64,000 nucleotides of DNA. It comes from Symbiodinium natans (lineage: Eukaryota; Sar; Dinophyceae; Suessiales; Symbiodiniaceae). The DNA lies in contig CAJNDS010002143.1 in assembly GCA_905221605.1 (NCBI GenBank), positions 258,061 to 322,060 of the forward strand, given 5' to 3'. The first letter of the stretch is position 1. The number at the start of each line of letters is the position of its first letter. The position numbers and the translations under genes were made by a program. Below the pieces are notes generated by a model that saw only the letters and a program-made list of their open reading frames with translations, made no database searches and was not told the origin of the DNA. This document shows, one piece after another, positions 13,340 to 24,268 of this stretch.

Positions 13340-14133
13340 TTAAAGTTCCTTTTGAGGCCAATGTACGAGAACCATGTGTAAGCCATTGTAAACCCAAATC
13401 CAACGCAACCCTCCAAGAGAACTAAGCTGCAACCCGGCCGCCATCGCAGTTTGATGCCGCTGTCTGCACATGGGACACTCGATAACTTGCTGCCCACGGT
13501 GTACACACCAGGTCATGATGCACTCGGCGTGGAAAGCCTTGCATGTTCTTTGTCTCAAGCCTATAGGTGCACTGCACGCAGTGCTGCAGGGACAAGTCGA
13601 GGTATGGGAAAGACACTTCAAGTCAACACTAATCCCTTAGTGGCCGTATTCACCCCCAATCTACTGGTCAGCTCAGGGCTCGGGGTTTTCTCGTAGGGTT
13701 TTGGCAGGACTGGCCCGAATGCCAGACAGCTTGTGGCAAAAAAAACAAGGCACAACTCTGGAAGCGGCTGTTTGTTCAGCTGCACACAGTAGCCCAACTG
13801 TAACACTACGTTGCCTAATCCGCGTTGCCTATAGCCCCGCCCACCACCCCCACCCCGCCCGCCCCCCGATGGACCTCCTGCACCACCTAGATGTAAGTCC
13901 CGATGTGTTGATGGCAGTCGACACAGCAAGCCCAACATCCAAAGACTTCAACAGCAAAACAAGCCCCCAAGACTTAAACCTCCTGACAATGGTCCCAAAT
14001 AGGCTGTGTGACCCGAAACCCAACTCTCACTCGTCCAGGAGGCATGCTGGCACTGAAGCCTACGTGCTTCATCACCAGGCCCCACGGTGTCGAGACAAAC
14101 GGAACACGTCTGCTCCTGGTCAGCGACGCCCAT
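13340..14133 (-). CDS. RING-H2 zinc finger protein, probable E3 ubiquitin ligase (two exons)
   Basis: The zinc finger is split by an intron. The upstream exon (14133 or earlier to 14044) carries QTCSVCLDTVGPGDEARR then LQCQH. The downstream exon (13537 down to about 13420) carries AFHAECIMTW then ECPMCRQRHQ. Joined in phase 0 they give the eight-ligand order C-x2-C, C-x-H, x2-H-x2-C, C-x2-C of a RING-H2 domain, whose known role is to bind a ubiquitin-conjugating enzyme. The intron (13538-14043, 506 bases) starts with GC and ends CAAG before a G. The ATG at 14133 precedes the finger by only nine residues; the real start may lie in an earlier exon. After the finger the frame stays open to 13340 with a hydrophobic stretch that may be coding or intron. 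Substrate and location are unknown. Confidence 0.75.
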
Positions 14134-14359
14134 CGCCCCCGAGCAAAACAGGCAAGGAAACTAGCCGTTTTTCGGGAAAGTCTGCGTCGGCGGCGTTAGG
14201 CATGCCAGGCATCCAGTTGAATGAACGAGGTTTTAGCGCAGGATCCAAATCCCAGTCGCCTCCCTTAATCACTGTGATCTTGCCGAGCCTTATATACTGC
14301 ATGTACGCTCCAACCCTTCCGACATTGTACATATCTCTCTATGTACATATGACCACACA

Positions 14360-14360
14360 G

Positions 14361-14393
<33 letters not shown>

Positions 14394-14504
14394 CACACTC
14401 ACACTCACACTCACACTCACACTCACACTCACACTCACACACACACACACACACTCACACTCACACTCACACTCACACTCACACTCACACACACAGATAT
14501 ATAT
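14360..14504. repeat. CA and CACACT microsatellite
   Basis: A compound array: a CA run, then CACACT/CACT hexamers, CA again, CACACT again, then a short TA run ending near 14512. The open frames across it on both strands are repeat artefacts. Confidence 0.95.
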
Positions 14505-15084
14505 ATATATATGCCCAGCTCGATCCATCAACCGGTTCGAGCTCACGACCGTCCTCTTCCAGCTGAACGGTAGGCAACCAGGCTTCAACCTGGCATGGGC
14601 AGTCGTGCCCTCACCGGCTCATGGGTAGCCATACCCCAGCATCTTGATCAAGTTGGTTTGGTGTTTTTCAGGATCAACCGCCCAGTGCCGGTGATTTTCT
14701 GAACGATCGTGGCGTAAACAAGCAGCGCAAAACGACTTCTCACATGACTTGTCATATCATTCAGCTGACAATAGCAGTGAAGGGACCAACGACTGGTTCA
14801 TCTGCACGTGGGCAAGCTGCAGTCAGTACACGCGTGCAGAGAGACTGCAGGCCCAAGCCCCACAAGCCCCAAAAACCTTGTAGTCACCGTAAGCCGTAAG
14901 CCCTACTGTAATGGGGCCCAATGCTGAGCAACCTCCCAGTGCACATGAATGAAGCATGGCCGCTTTGCTTTGCACTTCAGGTTTGGACCACCCCACCTGC
15001 TCCTTCGTGATTGCAGGCTGCGTGCCATCGCCTGTGCGGGAGGTGTTGTCTTCGGCTTGCCGTCGACATTTAAGGGCAGCCGCC

Positions 15085-15560
15085 GCAACGCGCCGCACGG
15101 GGGCAGAGCACACGGACAAACAAAGGCCCAAAGCAGATCCTGCATCCCCAGCGGCATTTTCTTACTATCTTGCCTCGCGATGATCGCACGCTTGAACTGT
15201 TGTAGGCCATGTCGTAGGATGGGTGGACCTCCCTCTTGCACACTCTCAGGTAGATGAAAGAGCCCAGCGTGATCACCACGAGAACCTCGTTATGAGGGCC
15301 ATGGGCAGTCATGGGCAAACCCCACCTGAGGCCTTCCCAACTAATGCTCTCATCCCCCCAAACTGTGCTGCGATCCCAAAGTGAAGCGCGACATGCTTGC
15401 AGCCGAAGTTGCTATGAGCCCAGCTATGGATACCCGCATGATAGTGGCGAACAAATCATTGCTACCGTACTGTTCCCAGTAGGTGTCCAGTGAGTCAACG
15501 CAATTGAAGGTTGTGTCGTACGCGCCTCGGTGACACGTGCACATGGCACTGAAGTCCATT
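15085..15560 (-). CDS. Probable small single-pass membrane protein, two exons visible
   Basis: A cysteine-containing segment at about 15533-15435 (CTCHRGAYDTTFNCVDSLD, then WEQYGSNDLFATIMR) runs to a possible GT donor. About 140 bases downstream, a segment beginning after AACGAG at about 15288 encodes VLVVITLGSFIYLRVCKREV, a membrane span followed by basic residues. Both are phase 0 and the acceptor has the AG-G form seen in this window's other introns. The order (cysteine-bearing ectodomain, membrane span, short basic tail) suggests a type I membrane protein, but no family is recognised and no signal peptide was found. The 5' exons are missing. Confidence 0.4.
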
Positions 15561-17019
15561 GCGGCAATTGCAGTTGAAAAGGGATTCTAGGGATGAGGGG
15601 TGCTGCCCACTGAACATCGTGAATGCCCTGTTGCTGCTGAACAGGATTCTGAACTCTGGGTGCGGCGCCATCACCCGGGTTGTATAACAAGCCGTAGACC
15701 TTGGAGCGGGTTGCCCCCGTTTTTGTTGCAGGTGCCTGCTAGAGCTGCTGCGCATTATTCAATATAAAAGTGATCACAGAGACTGCCGGCGCAGCTGTCG
15801 CTAGGCGAGGGCGACGACTTGCAACACACGGAGCTGTTCTCGACACTCAGTGGGGTGTGTACTAGGTGACTAGGTGTTGATCGAAAAGGTGCGCGGGCGC
15901 TCTCCCCGCCTCACTTCCTCACTTCCACCTTTCATTCCTCCTCCCCACCTGGCCCCACCTCTCACCTCCGACCTTCTCCCGCTCCGACGTGGTAGAATCG
16001 GGACATGGCATCGAACCGCGACAAAATCAAATCAAAGTATCAATGTCTATCGACCGGTCAGGTCACGTCATAGAGTCTCGAACACCAAGCAACGGGAAAT
16101 TGGTCCATGAACTCCATCTTTCCGAATTTGAAAAGAGAAACATGCTGCCAAATGCAGCAAGGGCACAGACTGCGTGTCCGTGCTACCGCACATACTTGGC
16201 AGTCGCACGGGATGCAGTGATTGCCCGGTGCCTGTGGCGAAGCTCGGAGAATGCACTGGGCCACGGTTCACACAGCTTGGACGGCCCGTGTTTTCCAGGT
16301 TGTGCAAGCATGAGCCGCGACAAGCTGGATCAATGTCACTATGTACGGTACAGTTGCAGCTTTCTGCGGTCTGCCAGCACAGTGGGTTGCCATGCCAAGG
16401 GGTGCTACAGGGACCTATGGGTTTTTGACAGAGCCAAGCCAGTGAAGAAACATTAAAAGCGAGTAAGAAAAGACGAGAAACAACGGAGGAACAAGCACGA
16501 TCGATACTGGCAGGAGCAAAAGGCGTGAAAACCAGAAAGCCAGCTGAGCGACTAAGCTTTTGATGGTTTGCAGAATATTGAGAATGGTTCGTTGACGAGC
16601 ACGGTATAAGACATTACTCATGGCGTACTCAAACTTTCTCTTTTTCTTGCATCGCAGTGTTCCTCACTATTCTTGCACGTAATCTTGCTTTCTCACTTTA
16701 GGGTTTTGGCTGCGGGCTTCCCAAGGTTAGCAAAGAGAGGCTTGGCATCCATGGGACCATCTACGACTGCTTGAGGGACTGAGGTCCGCTACCCTTTTTA
16801 TGCGGACTACCCAGTCTGCCGGACATTGATTAAACCATTCCTAGAATGCCCGCATCATGCACCACGTCATGCAATGTGGGTAGGACACCATGCCTGCCCT
16901 GATAGTGGGGTGATATCATGGCCACCGCAGGACGACATGGACCTGACCCTACTCTCAGCCCATCACAACTTGGCACTACCCCCGGCGCCTGCATAACAGT
17001 CCTGGCAGTTCTCACCTCA

Positions 17020-17158
17020 CCATGGTAGGGGCTTTAATCAGCTTTAAGGCTTCCAAGGGGGAATCAGGAGGGCCACCTTCTTCCCTGCAAGCAGCAAACA
17101 CCTCGAGAACCTCAGCCCGTATTTGCTTCCTGTATCTTGCCTGTCGCCGGGAGTGCAA
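17020..17158 (-). CDS. Exon-like coding segment, unknown protein
   Basis: After a GACAG acceptor a frame of about 43 codons contains RYRKQIRAEVLEVFAACREE and ends at ACCATG followed by GTGAGG, which would be a strong donor. Composition and flanking splice signals support one exon. No family recognised and no partner exon placed. Confidence 0.33.
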
Positions 17159-17485
17159 CACTGCACATGACAAAACCGAATGAGCCCTCAATTCCAGGGT
17201 TGTTTCCGCGGTGCTCGTCAGAATCCCTATCACACTCTTGCCGACTTGTTTCAACAGCGGGGGTAAGCTCAAAAACACGGGTCGATGCAGTAAGTTTGGT
17301 GGCTCCGACTGTCATGCACTTCGGGGGTCGAGGCCTTTGTGGGCCATCGGGTTCACGGGTTCAGGGTCGGCAAATCCTTCAACAAGTGGCTGCAGCCGCT
17401 GTAGATGTGTAGGTATCCCTGGCTGCTTGGTTCGAACTGCAGGTTCTGGACCGTGAGGAGCACGTAGTCCTTGGGGGGAGGGGTG

Positions 17486-17767
17486 TAAAAATGCGCGCGC
17501 GCGGGTGCGTGTGTGCGTGTGTGCGTGTGTGCGTGTGTGCGTGTGTGCGTGTGTGCGTGTGTGCGTGTGTGCGTGTGTGCGTGTGTGCGTGTGTGCGTGT
17601 GTGTGTGTGCGTGTGTGCGTGTGTGCGTGTGTGCGTGTGTGCGTGTGTGCGTGTGTGCGTGTGTGCGTGTGTGCGTGTGTGCGTGTGTGCGTGTGTGCGT
17701 GTGTGCGTGTGTGCGTGTGTGCGTGTGTGCGTGGGTGCGTCGGTGCGTGGGTGCGTGGGTGCGTGGG

Positions 17768-17816
<49 letters not shown>

Positions 17817-18111
17817 GTGTGCGCGGGTGTGCGTGTGCGTGTGCGTGTGCGTGTGCGTGTGCGTGTGCGTGTGCGTGTGCGTGTGCGTGTGCGTGTGCGT
17901 GTGCGTGTGCGTGTGCGTGTGCGTGTGCGTGTGCGTGTGCGTGTGCGTGTGCGTGTGCGTGTGCGTGTTCGTGTGCGTGTGCGTGTGCGTGTGCGTGTGC
18001 GTGTGCGTGTGCGTGTGCGTGTGCGTGTGCGTGTGCGTGTGCGTGTGCGTGTGCGTGTGCGTGTGCGTGTGCGTGTGCGTGTGCGTGTGCGTGTGCGTGT
18101 GCGTGTGCGTG
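17486..18111. repeat. Large GTGTGTGC / GTGTGC microsatellite
   Basis: More than 600 bases of G/T/C repeats in three phases: GTGTGTGC octamers (17505-17730), GTGC tetramers (about 17760-17812), then GTGTGC hexamers (17826-18111), with scattered single-base variants. The array runs directly into the assembly gap, so its true length is unknown. Long frames across it on both strands are artefacts. Confidence 0.97.
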
Positions 18112-18211
18112 NNNNNNNNNNNNNNNNNNNNNNNNNNNNNNNNNNNNNNNNNNNNNNNNNNNNNNNNNNNNNNNNNNNNNNNNNNNNNNNNNNNNNNNNN
18201 NNNNNNNNNNN
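18112..18211. other. Assembly gap of 100 N
   Basis: Exactly 100 N bases follow the microsatellite, so this is probably a placeholder for an unsized gap. A C/G homopolymer run near 18232-18250 lies just beyond it. Order and distance across this point should not be trusted. Confidence 0.99.
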
Positions 18212-18370
18212 CCTTTACCCCGTGCCATTTGCCCCCCCCCCCCCCCCCCGGCACTCCCAGCTCCGAGCTCTGAGCGCGCCAACACAGATGCCAGACTAAC
18301 CCGATGTCCGAGAGCCCAAACAACCCCTCCTCCCCCCCCAGTGGTTCAGGGATCTTACATGGGGTGTCCT

Positions 18371-18790
18371 TCAGCGTGTTTGGATCGCTTGTGGGTGGTC
18401 CCTGTTGGACGCCTGCGATTTGAGGTCGGTCCCGCGAAGGTCGCCCGCATAGGTTTCCTCCGCATGCATGGCCCCCGAGAATGACTGCGCCGCCGCAGGC
18501 TCCACAACATCAGGCCTTGCGAAGCAGTTAACGGTTGGACCCAACTCCGAGATTTCAGCGAAGACTGAACAACATTGGGCTATTTGCTGACAAGGAGGCC
18601 CCGCCAGCTGGACGCCGTGTTCTTGGGCCCAGGCAATCCTGAGTCGCTGAACGATGTCTTGCGCTCCCTCTTGCATAGATCGCAGCATCCCAGATTTCTC
18701 TTCGAAAGTTGAGCCATGTTGAGCCCAGAAGCTCTTCCCTCAGGCGGTTCTCGAGGGAGCGGATCTCCTCCAGCAGGTCCTCGTCCTAAG
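18371..18790 (-). CDS. Exon-like segments with coiled-coil character, unknown protein
   Basis: On the minus strand, after a CCTTAG acceptor at about 18789, a frame reads DEDLLEEIRSLENRLREELL, typical of a coiled coil. A second frame just downstream (about 18715-18540) reads SGMLRSMQEGAQDIVQRLRI and continues with helical composition. The frames differ, so an intron or a frame change lies near 18700-18720. No family is recognised. The upstream neighbour region to about 18990 may hold another exon. Confidence 0.33.
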
Positions 18791-19301
18791 GCATGTAAGG
18801 CTACAAGCTGGTTCAGAAAATTTTTTTCGCAGGAGCTGAAACCTTCACACGCAATTCGGTCCTGCCCAGTGGACAGGAGGCCATCCGAGCTGTCCACAAG
18901 CATGCCCCCGGCTGCCACATCTCCGGGGCGAGAGCAACATCTAAAGACCGGAGAACTCAACTGAATTGCAATGACCTTTGGCTGTCGGTCCAAGTCTACA
19001 CTAGAGTGCCTAGGTTAACGACGCAGAGCTTCCTCTCACAAACGTGGCGTCTATCGGCTGCCCACGTCCAGCAAGCCCGAAAATTCGTCGATGGTGGAAT
19101 GCCCTCTGCCTAGTCCAGCTCGAGGCGACTGAGGGAGAGCACCATAGCCCTGCGGCTGTATGCCTCCCAAACTGCAGACGAATTACTCCGGCGGTTCCTC
19201 TCACAACCCATCAACGCCGTCCGAAAGCCGATGTACCCAGGTCCTACTGTAGCAGCCCATACCTTCATGCCAGCCTTGTTCCCCCTCCTCAAACACACTA
19301 C

Positions 19302-19406
19302 ACTAAACCGACTAAACCGACTAAACCGACTAAACCGACTAAACCGACTAAACCGACTAAACCCTAAGCCCTTAAGCCCTTAAGCCCTAAGCCCCAAACC
19401 CTAAAC
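19302..19406. repeat. ACTAAACCG array grading into telomere-like CCCTAA repeat
   Basis: About seven tandem copies of a nine-base unit ACTAAACCG (19302-19366) pass directly into CCCTAAGCCCTTAAGCC and CCCTAAAC units. The change is gradual, as if a telomere-type repeat had been varied into a new unit. Confidence 0.9.
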
Positions 19407-19785
19407 AAATAGCTCTACAATAAACGAGTGCAAAGAGCGCCACTTTGGCCTCCTTGGCTAAGTGACTTGGGGATGCGCCCGGCAGACTTCGGGATGTCAA
19501 GGCCTGGGGCAAGGGAAAAACAAAAGGCGCCAGGACCAGGAAAAAAAAAACAAGATCTAAGATCGTACTTTTTGCGAGATCTTCAAACTTCTAGGATAGA
19601 ACAATATCTCAGATCTCTCCATCAGGCTATGAGGCTTGTGTTGAAACGGGTGAAAGGCTCGCGAAAAAAAGAGCTGCAGGGCAAGGCTCTGGTGTCTTCA
19701 TGGGGCTCTGGTCGCGACGGATGGAGCGGATCGCGATCTGGGCAGGTTTGGAACAGCTGGGAGAGTAGCTTACCGAAACCTTGAA

Positions 19786-19915
19786 CCGCAAACCCTAAAC
19801 CCTTTTGAATACTCGGCTCCGGACAATCTTGCCACATTAAACCCTGAACCCTGAACCCTGAACCCTAGACCCAGACTCAGAGCATCAAAAACTCTTTACC
19901 CTAAACCCCCAACCT
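19786..19915. repeat. Degenerate interstitial telomeric repeat
   Basis: Scattered units of AACCCTAAACCC and AACCCTGAACCCTG at 19786-19872, with one more CCCTAAACCC near 19900. They are the CCCTAAA strand of the plant-type telomeric repeat known from dinoflagellates. Related single units occur near 20053. Confidence 0.75.
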
Positions 19916-20324
19916 GTGGTGCGCACCGCACCTTGCAGTGCCGCTCGTGGCATGCATCCCGCCCCCGTTGCCGCACAGCGCGGCGCCCGAGCAAGCGACA
20001 TGCCAGGAATGCAGGGCTCTAGGGTGGGGACGACTCTCGCGCTCGCAGGGTGTGGGGCTTAGGGTTTAGGGTCGGATGCAGCTCGGATGCAGTGGCAACT
20101 CACCCTTTCTCACTCATAGTCTACGAAGTCTTCGAGCCGAGTGTAGATTCGACTGAATCTTACAAAGTCTTACTGTCCCAGCTTGATGCATTTGAAGGGT
20201 GCATTTTGCTTAGTGCGTCTGGGGCGCAGTACTGATCTCAAGGCTTTAAAGCAAGATCTTGCCATCAAAATCAAAGTACGTCCACATGCACTTCTCGGCT
20301 GCCACGGTCAAGAATCGTATTTCC

Positions 20325-20535
20325 CTAATCCCTACAAACCCTAAAAACCCTTTTTGCTTCAGGGCTCCTGTGGTACGTAGCTTGCCCTATAAACCTTATA
20401 AACCCTATAAACCTTCGCTCCCTCTCAGGCATTCGAAACGTCAAGCCTGCCAGGGACAGCTCTCGTGGCTTATAAACCCTAAACCCTATAAACCCTTTAT
20501 TGTTTAACCCTAAACCCTACAAAATCTCTAAACCC
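20325..20535. repeat. Dispersed telomere-like CCCTATAAA / CCCTAAA units
   Basis: Several CCCTATAAACCCTATAAA and CCCTAAACCC units at 20331-20350, 20384-20414 and 20470-20535, separated by unique sequence. They appear to be decayed interstitial telomeric repeat, partly converted to a CCCTATAAA variant. Confidence 0.7.
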
Positions 20536-21535
20536 CAAACCCGGAAAGCCACCGTCCCTGTCCCAATTCAAGGCTCCTCGGCGCCGCCACCGCATTTTGC
20601 CTCACCACAGGCAGCTGTTCGCTTTTCGGAGAAAACAGGTGGGGCTTGGGATGTCCGCGGCATCAGAAGGACGAATTCAGTGCTTGGGGGAATACCAAGA
20701 TGGATCTGCCTCTAAACCATCAACTTTGCTCTTTTAGGAAAACCCAGCAGTGTGCGAAAACCGGTCCCCTCGCCCGCCCCCACCCCCCCCCTTCCCGTTA
20801 CAAAGCCTTCGCGGAACCGACCCTCTGTTACAAGCCTTTGTCTTTCCTGTGCCCACTGGGGGGGGGCCTTTCAGAGCCAAGAATACTTGCACGCGCCGGG
20901 GTGGCTCTCAGCCCCCCACAATCCGATTCAGCGCCGTGCACGCGCTGACCACATCAAGCTGCCCTGCCCGCTTCTCGCACACCTGGGTAAAGCAGCCATG
21001 TCCGGTCTAGGGTTTAATGTACACTTATTTTTGTGTGTTATAGGCAGCCGCAGGTAGCAACAACCGCAAGGAAACCCGGGTGAGGCTTGTGGCTTTTGTT
21101 CGTCATGGTTCCGCCTAATTTCATTGCTCCGGGCTTTGCAACTGTAGCTCTCTGGCCACCGATGTACTAGCCGTGGCATCTGCATAATCGTGCAGGCCCT
21201 GCCGCCGGCAAAGTGTGAACCGGAAAGGCTTCTGCCCATTTTTACTGCCCATACCGTGCACATACTTGCCCAACACAATGCTGTGGCGCTTGTTGAGCGG
21301 CATACTTATAGAGTGCCATAGTGGGCTCGCCCACGAAGTGTGGCAGGGCAACGCAGAGCAGGCACAGGCCCAACGAATTAACACATACTACCACAAAAAG
21401 GTTTAACGGCTATGTCTACAGAGCCTACAAACAAAGCCGTCCGAGACAAGCCAAACAATCGAGCGAGTGATCTGGCACCCGTGCTCAGAACACAGGCAAC
21501 GAGTGATTGGAATCCTTTGAAACATCGCTTCTCCA

Positions 21536-23614
21536 CTAGATTCGCTTCACCCGAGGCATAGTCTTTGCCAACGCTTCACTCAAGGAAGCAAAGCTCCTTT
21601 GGAGTTCTGGCTCCTGGCTTTCTGGGCTTTCCTGCCGTAAGAAATCATCAACGCGGACTGAGACGTCGTTGAGGGATGCCCGCCTCTCTTCGTGGAGTTG
21701 CTCGTGCAGCCTCTCGAAGTCCTCGCTCTGATATGGCTTCTCTTCGAGTGTGCCCAACTCTGTCTGATCATCGATGCCAAGGATCTGCAGCATGTGCTTC
21801 ACGTGTGCAGCGTCCACATCAGGCAGAAGCATCGACAGCAGTTCATGTATCATTCTGGGCTCCAGAGGGTCCAGTAAGGATGAGAAGCCCTGGACCTCCC
21901 TGCTGGAGTCCTGGCGCTCGGGCGTCGCAGTTCTGTGCCCATCATCCATGTGAAAAGATTGGGCCGTCACGGAAGTCATGGAATAAGGACTTGTAATCGC
22001 TGACGGGTTGATCTTGTAGGAGGATCTCAACACGTGGAGATGTTGACTGGACTCCAAGGTGAAATCTGGGATCTTCGTCGATGCGGGCTCCAGAAAGAAC
22101 TGCAGCTTTGTGTTGAACTGTTGCTGCATCTCACGGACGGGCAGATCATTGGCATCTTCGCCGAAAGGTTGATCAATCTCCTGCGCAATGTAGAACAATG
22201 TCCAGTAGGATGTGGAAACGACCAGGACCATGATGCCGGCCCACCAGGGTCTAAGCACCACTTGACTAGCCACCAGGGGGGCGAGAATCCAATGAGCAAT
22301 CAGCATGTAGAGGAGGTACTGTGAGTACGGAAAGGGAAAGGGCACGTCGCGAATCTTTCTCAGGTCTGTAACACAAACCATCCCCTGGGACAGCTCCTGG
22401 AATGCCCTTGAAAGAATTGGCCCGGGGACCTCGATGGTCTTCTTGTGGTGTGCTTCCATAATCAGGCATGAGATCCACAGCAGCACCGTCTTCGATCTGT
22501 CAGGGCTCTTCTCCAGATGCCAAAGGCTCTTTGGGTTCAGCCCCCCAATGTCCAAGACCTGGCAAAATCACCAGAGCAAGGCTTTCAACAAAAACTAAGT
22601 GTGGAGCCCTGGCGGTGTTCACCGTGGCCTTATGGACGAGGTTCCCATGAAAACCCTCTGTTCCCCACCGCTGATCCCTTCCTCATGGGTCCCTCTTTGC
22701 CGTACCTTTCGAGTACACCCGAGGCCTAGAACCCCGAACCCCAAGTAGCTTCGCAAGCACCCACCATGCATCCCCCACATCTCAGCAGGATCCCTCCTAA
22801 AGGCCCCCAATCCCGCTTGACCATCCACCCGACATCCAAGCACCCACAAGCTACAGAGCTCAGCGAGGAGGTCGCGAGGTTCCTGCTCCGGATACTTAAT
22901 CCTAGGTTTGGCCTTTTTGCACGGATGCTGGGAATTGGGTCACCCCCAACCGGCCCCCTACGGCCCTACCATGGACTTTCCAGAGATCATCGTTGAATTA
23001 AGGCCGGGCCGAGGTGTGTAGAGTTACTGTCTGCTCGTCTCGGGAGATGTGTCAGGCCTCCAGACTATCATCGCTGAGCTCACACAAGGTCTGCAAAGTG
23101 TTGCAGTGTAACAGGCTCATCAATCGTGAGAGGAAGTATCGGAACTCATAGACTTGGTCTTGTTTCTCAGGGTCCCTGCTGCAGAAGCACAGGAGGTTGC
23201 TAAAAGCATTCAGCCACTCCCCGCCAATTTGCTGAAACAAGGTCACGCTCTCCCAGAATCGCGAATACGCTTGATTGCTCCGGAAAACGATCAGGAAGCC
23301 AAGCACAAAGGAGAATCCCGACCAAATGGTGCCAATGCCCTGCATTTCCATGTTTTCGTCGCCCTTGTCTTCACCCCAGTTGCTGTGGAGCACCACGGTG
23401 ATCAAGGCGCAAGGGACCGACCAGACAAATGCCTGAAGATACTTTAAAGTTTGTCAGGGCCTGTGCTGTAGAGTATAGCACAGATGAGAAAAAGAGTCTC
23501 TTAGTCTTAGCATATTCATATTAAACGTTGCTGCCATGTGGCCTTGGGAAGCACTGAGCCATGGAAGCTGAAAAGGAGGTTGATCCCCCACGTGCCATGG
23601 CTGTAGGAGATCAT
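21536..23614 (-). CDS. Bestrophin-family anion channel, copy C (three exons)
   Basis: Three exons are placed: 23614-23543, 23432-23058 and 22558-21536, about 489 residues, all joined in phase 0. Both introns start with GC and end in AG before a G. The protein follows the bestrophin order: MISYSHGTWG near the start, HGSVLPK-AFVW first membrane region, FVLGFLIVFRSNQAYSRFWE, VPFPFPYSQY, two further membrane spans, then QEIDQPFGEDANDLP, the acidic block that matches the calcium-clasp region of animal bestrophins. A long polar tail follows. Family members form pentameric chloride or bicarbonate channels; here the ion is inferred. It heads a same-strand tandem array with copies B and A. The start at 23614 is the ATG aligned with a methionine in the other copies; the frame is open further upstream, so the N terminus is uncertain. 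Confidence 0.85.
22559..23057 (-). other. Copy-specific GC-AG intron in bestrophin copy C
   Basis: The donor is GAG followed by GCCTGA and the acceptor is TTGCCAG before GTCTTGG. Splicing joins DDSLE to VLDIGGL. Copies A and B read straight through the same point (DDTLE-VLDLGG and DDRLE-VVDLGG), so this 499-base intron is present in only one of the three paralogues. Confidence 0.8.
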
Positions 23615-24268
23615 AAACGAGGACTCCTGATGCCTAGCCCTGTGCTGGCAGGCTGGCAGGTCTTGCGCTGCCTTTAGCCCAGGAGGGTGAGGCTGTCTTC
23701 TCTGACCGGTTACTCTCCCAGTTCAACCTGCGACTCTATCTCGGCACCCTGCCACTTAGGATCACGTATAAGGCTCTCAAACACGCAGCTTGTTCTCCGT
23801 TCAATGCTATGCCTCGAGCCGGGCCTTCTTCGAAATTAGTACAGTTGGCCCAGACTGGACGGTCAGACAGGCGAGATTCCGGCAAGATTCGGAAAGCCAT
23901 GGCAACTGCCGTCTGGGGCAAGCGCCGGTGGCATTGAAACTCACGCGCATCAGCGAGACGACGGACAGAAACCGACTTACTCCGTCCTGCTGAGAGTGCA
24001 TAGGTCTCCCAACTGCCCTATCAAGGAATGTACAGTAGAAGAATTAGGGAGGTTCATGTCAGCCCAAGCTAGCTCCGAGTACCCGCTGCATGTGCGCTGC
24101 CCATGCCGAACGGCTCCAAACAATTAATGCGAGCGCTGTGGTCCAGCGCAACATAACTCAGTTTTGAGACGTGAAACAAAACGAATTAATGTGAGCAGCC
24201 TCACTTACTTGCAAAGCACATGTGCCTGGCACTCACGGCTAGTGTCCGAAGCGTGCCCAAGCTAATTG

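Noticed and set aside
17491-18484. Long open frames of alternating residues across 17.5-18.5 kb on both strands
   Set aside because: They are produced by the microsatellite and cross the N gap; no coding composition.
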